Positions 28,194 through 30,092 of a stretch of 30,092 nucleotides of DNA are shown here, one piece after another. Under the pieces are notes generated by a model. That model was not told the DNA's origin. It made no database searches and saw only the letters and a program-made list of their open reading frames with translations. The position numbers and the translations under genes are program-made. Location of the stretch: NCBI GenBank assembly GCA_964397995.1, contig CAYNLG010000043.1, forward strand, positions 1-30,092, given 5' to 3'. Source of the DNA: CAYNLG01 sp964397995. Its GTDB lineage: Bacteria; Planctomycetota; Phycisphaerae; FEN-1346. The first letter of the stretch is position 1; every line of letters starts with the position of its first letter.

Positions 28194-29360
28194 ATGGTGA
28201 GGCACGCCGTTCCGCCACTTCTTCTGGCGCTCGCGCTGGCCGCGCCCACGGCGGCGGAGGCCCCGCTTCCCGGCTCGTACGAGCGGGCCATCGGCGGCTT
28301 GGTCGGCCGCCTTCTCGCGGCCCTGCCTGAGCCCGGCGCCGCGCGTCCGGACCGCTTGGCGCTCGGCTGGTTCATCTGCGGGACGGCTGACGCCGCCGAG
28401 GTCCGGTTCCAGGGCCCCCTCGGCACGGTCCTGGCGGGGGACATTGAGCGCCACATCCTCGAGGCCGGCCATTTCGAGGTCGTGACGCGCGAGGACATGG
28501 CGGCCCTGCTTCGCGAGAAGCGGGATTTCTGGGAGAGCGACGTCGTTGCCGGCGCGAGTGTCCCTCGGCCCGGCGCGAAATTCCTGGCGGCCGCTTTTGT
28601 GCTCCGGGGCAAGTATTACCTCGACCCGGTTCGGGACCGGGCGCGTGTCACCGCCGAGATCGTCGAGATTGCCACGGCCCGGAAACGCGCGGCCGCGTCG
28701 GTATCGCTGGCGCTGAGCGACCTCCCGGTGACCCCGAACCTGGACGAGCTGGGCCTGGCGCAGCAGCTCGGCTCGCACCTGAAGCCGCTTGCCGAGGCCG
28801 TGGCCTCCACGGACGAGGGCGAGGCGGCGGCGTCCCCGGCGGCGCCGCTCCGCGTCCGCGTGTGGCCCAAGGACATTAAGGCCACGTACGCGGCCGGGGA
28901 GACGCTGCGCCTCTGTGTGACGGTCGACCGCGACGCCTACGTCCGGCTGCTCAACGTCCGCTCCGACGGCCGCGTCACGATGCTCTTCCCGAACGCCTAT
29001 CACCGGGACTGCCTCGTCCGCGGCGGACAGGTCGTCGACCTGCCCACGCCGGCCATGCCGTTCACGTTCGTGATCGAGCCCCCCTACGGGCTGGAGGCCG
29101 TGGTCGCCGTCGCCACGACTTCGCGCGTGCAGGCCGAGGCAATGGGCACGCGGGGCTTCGCGCCCCCGGAGGACGGGGCGACGCGGAGCCCGTTCCAGTC
29201 GGCCCGAGGCGACGCGAAGGCACTCGCGGAAGTCATCGGCCAGGCGCGCGGCATCGGGGTCCGGGCCCAGGAGCCGGCCCCCGCCTGGGCCGAGGCCCGG
29301 TGGGTTCTGCGCACCCACACCTGTCGTGGCTCGGGCGATGAGGAACATAGAGAGCCGTAG
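28194..29360 (+). CDS. FlgO/CsgG-like protein with DUF4384 domain
   Basis: This encodes 388 residues. I chose ATG 28194 over 28161 because it begins directly with a signal peptide (PPLLLALALAAPTAAEA) and has a G-rich ribosome site. Residues about 30-185 resemble FlgO/CsgG-type proteins (VLAGDIERHILEAGHFEVVT, REDMAALLREKRDFWESDVV, AKFLAAAFVLRGKYYLDPVR). Residues about 220-320 match DUF4384 (KATYAAGETLRLCVTVDRDA, YVRLLNVRSDGRVTMLFPN, FTFVIEPPYGLEAVVAVATT). It shares its two-domain layout with the gene at 8939-10132; the two are distant paralogues. Exported; function unknown. It is probably transcribed separately from the ExbBD operon. Confidence 0.78.
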   Translation: MVRHAVPPLLLALALAAPTAAEAPLPGSYERAIGGLVGRLLAALPEPGAARPDRLALGWFICGTADAAEVRFQGPLGTVLAGDIERHILEAGHFEVVTREDMAALLREKRDFWESDVVAGASVPRPGAKFLAAAFVLRGKYYLDPVRDRARVTAEIVEIATARKRAAASVSLALSDLPVTPNLDELGLAQQLGSHLKPLAEAVASTDEGEAAASPAAPLRVRVWPKDIKATYAAGETLRLCVTVDRDAYVRLLNVRSDGRVTMLFPNAYHRDCLVRGGQVVDLPTPAMPFTFVIEPPYGLEAVVAVATTSRVQAEAMGTRGFAPPEDGATRSPFQSARGDAKALAEVIGQARGIGVRAQEPAPAWAEARWVLRTHTCRGSGDEEHREP

Positions 29361-29379
29361 ACCGCGGGGCAATACACGG

Positions 29380-29395
29380 GAGACGTGATCGTCTC
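29380..29395. promoter_or_regulatory. Inverted repeat GAGACG-TGAT-CGTCTC
   Basis: A perfect 6-bp inverted repeat with a 4-nt spacer lies 20 nt after the DUF4384 stop and 55 nt before the barrel gene start. It is either an operator or a short terminator. Confidence 0.4.
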
Positions 29396-29449
29396 ACCGG
29401 CGTGCCTCTGGGAAAGCGACATCGAACCGTAGCGAAAGGGAGGACTCAG

Positions 29450-30038
29450 ATGCGCATTGCGAAGCTGTGTCTGGCAAGGGCCGTGTGTCTTGGCACCGTC
29501 GCATTGACAGTGGGGCTCTTCGTCTGGCCGGATTGTGCGGGGGCTGCCGCGGACGGGTGGACACCGCAGCAGAAACTGGACATCGTGGTCGAGGGTATGA
29601 AGGACCCGGAGGGCCCGTCCGCCGTGTGCATGAAGCATGGCATCACCGAGGCGACCTATGCGAAGTGGCAGGATCAGTTGATGGCGTCGGCAGACCGCAT
29701 CTACGACAGCGCAGGGCGGGGCATTGGTGTCCGCGAGTTGCCGGCGGCAGACACCACCGTCTTCGGTCTCGGCTCTGAAGTCGTCAGCCAGCCAGCCACG
29801 GCTACACCAAGCGACTGGCGCATGTTCAGCAGCTTTCGCCTCTCCTACGCCCAGGGCATCGAGCGGGGGGCGTTCGATGCCGGTGGGTCATTCGACGACT
29901 GGACGCTTTTCGGCGGCGCGTCGCTGGGCTTTCAGAAAGGCAAGGATGCGTTCAGCTTCTCCTTCATGACGCCGCTTCGCTCCTTCGATACGCGGGAGTC
30001 ATGGACGGGCTTTGCGCCAGGTGTTGGTGGTATTCCTC
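29450..30038 (+). pseudogene. N-terminal half of the IS-interrupted barrel gene, with a transposase-like HTH segment
   Basis: ATG 29450 follows AGGGAGG. Residues 1-34 are a signal peptide (LGTVALTVGLFVWPDCAGAAA). Residues about 38-84 (TPQQKLDIVVEGMKDPEG, then KHGITEATYAKWQDQLM) closely resemble the helix-turn-helix of IS3-family OrfA transposases, which is odd for an exported protein. From about 123 the sequence is barrel-like (SFRLSYAQGIERGAFDAGGS; WTLFGGASLGFQKGKDAF). At 30039 the IS begins. The frame runs 11 codons into it, to a stop at 30073, and that tail is not native. The C-terminal half is at 55-546. Confidence 0.85.
30035..30038. repeat. Target-site duplication CCTC, copy 2
   Basis: These four bases abut the IS end that starts at 30039 and match 55-58. 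The codon CCT at 30035-30037 corresponds to CCT at 55-57, so the gene is restored in frame by removing the IS and one copy. Confidence 0.8.
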
Positions 30039-30092
30039 TGACCTGCCCCCATTTTATGTACCAGCCGTTATGAGAGTCAGGGCCTCCACAGG
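30039..30092. mobile_element. Terminal 54 nt of the IS3-family-like element (end B)
   Basis: It begins TGACCTGCCCCCATTTTATG and contains CGTTATGAGAGTC at 30066-30078, the inverted counterpart of 14-26. Exactly 54 nt are present before the window ends, the same as at the start of the window. Confidence 0.8.

Noticed and set aside
29402..30073. An intact gene ending at 30073
   Set aside because: The last 11 codons are IS sequence. Residues match the barrel gene only up to the CCTC duplication.
1..30092. CRISPR array, rRNA operon, restriction-modification or toxin-antitoxin genes
   Set aside because: No regularly spaced short repeats, no rRNA-like sequence, and no recognisable members of those families in any frame.

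Overview
This is a very GC-rich window, judged by eye. I read it as coming from a diderm, possibly Planctomycetota or a related environmental lineage. The clues are abundant lipoprotein signals, an outer-membrane barrel, ExbB/ExbD, sigma-54 regulation, many caspase-like (peptidase C14) proteins and FGE-sulfatase domains. The taxonomy is inference. There are no rRNA genes, complete tRNAs, CRISPR arrays or recognisable replication genes.

The window opens and closes with 54 nt of what look like the two ends of one IS3-family insertion sequence. The flanking 4-bp duplications match (CCTC), and the two flanks are halves of one outer-membrane protein gene that rejoin in frame. The contig is therefore most simply a closed circle (about 30 kb plus the IS) or a tandemly repeated unit.

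Layout. At 0.6-4.5 kb, on +, are two intact caspase-like lipoproteins and a decayed third. At 4.5-6.5 kb is a tyrosine integrase with a start-less excisionase-like gene, flanked by two tRNA 3'-end fragments. At 6.6-10.1 kb, on -, are another caspase lipoprotein, two paralogous small lipoproteins and a FlgO-like/DUF4384 protein. At 10.3-18.3 kb, on -, is one long operon: LPP20-like protein, small lipoprotein, FlgT-like protein, GHKL kinase with an extracytoplasmic FGE domain, secreted caspase-FGE protein, Avd and reverse transcriptase. Its last four genes plus a template repeat are a diversity-generating retroelement (DGR). At 18.5-19.9 kb is an NtrC-type regulator. At 20.2-22.1 kb is a second caspase-FGE protein with an identical variable region. 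At 22.3-28.1 kb are a TPR lipoprotein (-) and a divergent + operon of secreted coiled-coil proteins, ExbB, ExbD and a TonB-position protein. At 28.2-29.4 kb is a second DUF4384 protein, followed by the N-terminal half of the interrupted barrel gene.

How it may work. Three near-consensus sigma-54 promoters lie before the DGR operon, the TPR gene and the ExbB/ExbD operon. Each is about 63-75 bp from a shared GTGACGCCGC(T)GTCAC-type palindrome. With the NtrC-type regulator and the FGE-bearing kinase encoded here, this suggests one signal-responsive regulon. It would produce a hypermutated, exported caspase together with an envelope-spanning, energised apparatus built from FlgO/FlgP/FlgT-like and ExbB/ExbD-like parts. 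TR/VR comparison shows 15 substitutions, all at template adenines, so mutagenic homing has occurred. The ligand, the protease substrate and the biological outcome (self/non-self sensing, phage defence or programmed death) cannot be read from the sequence.
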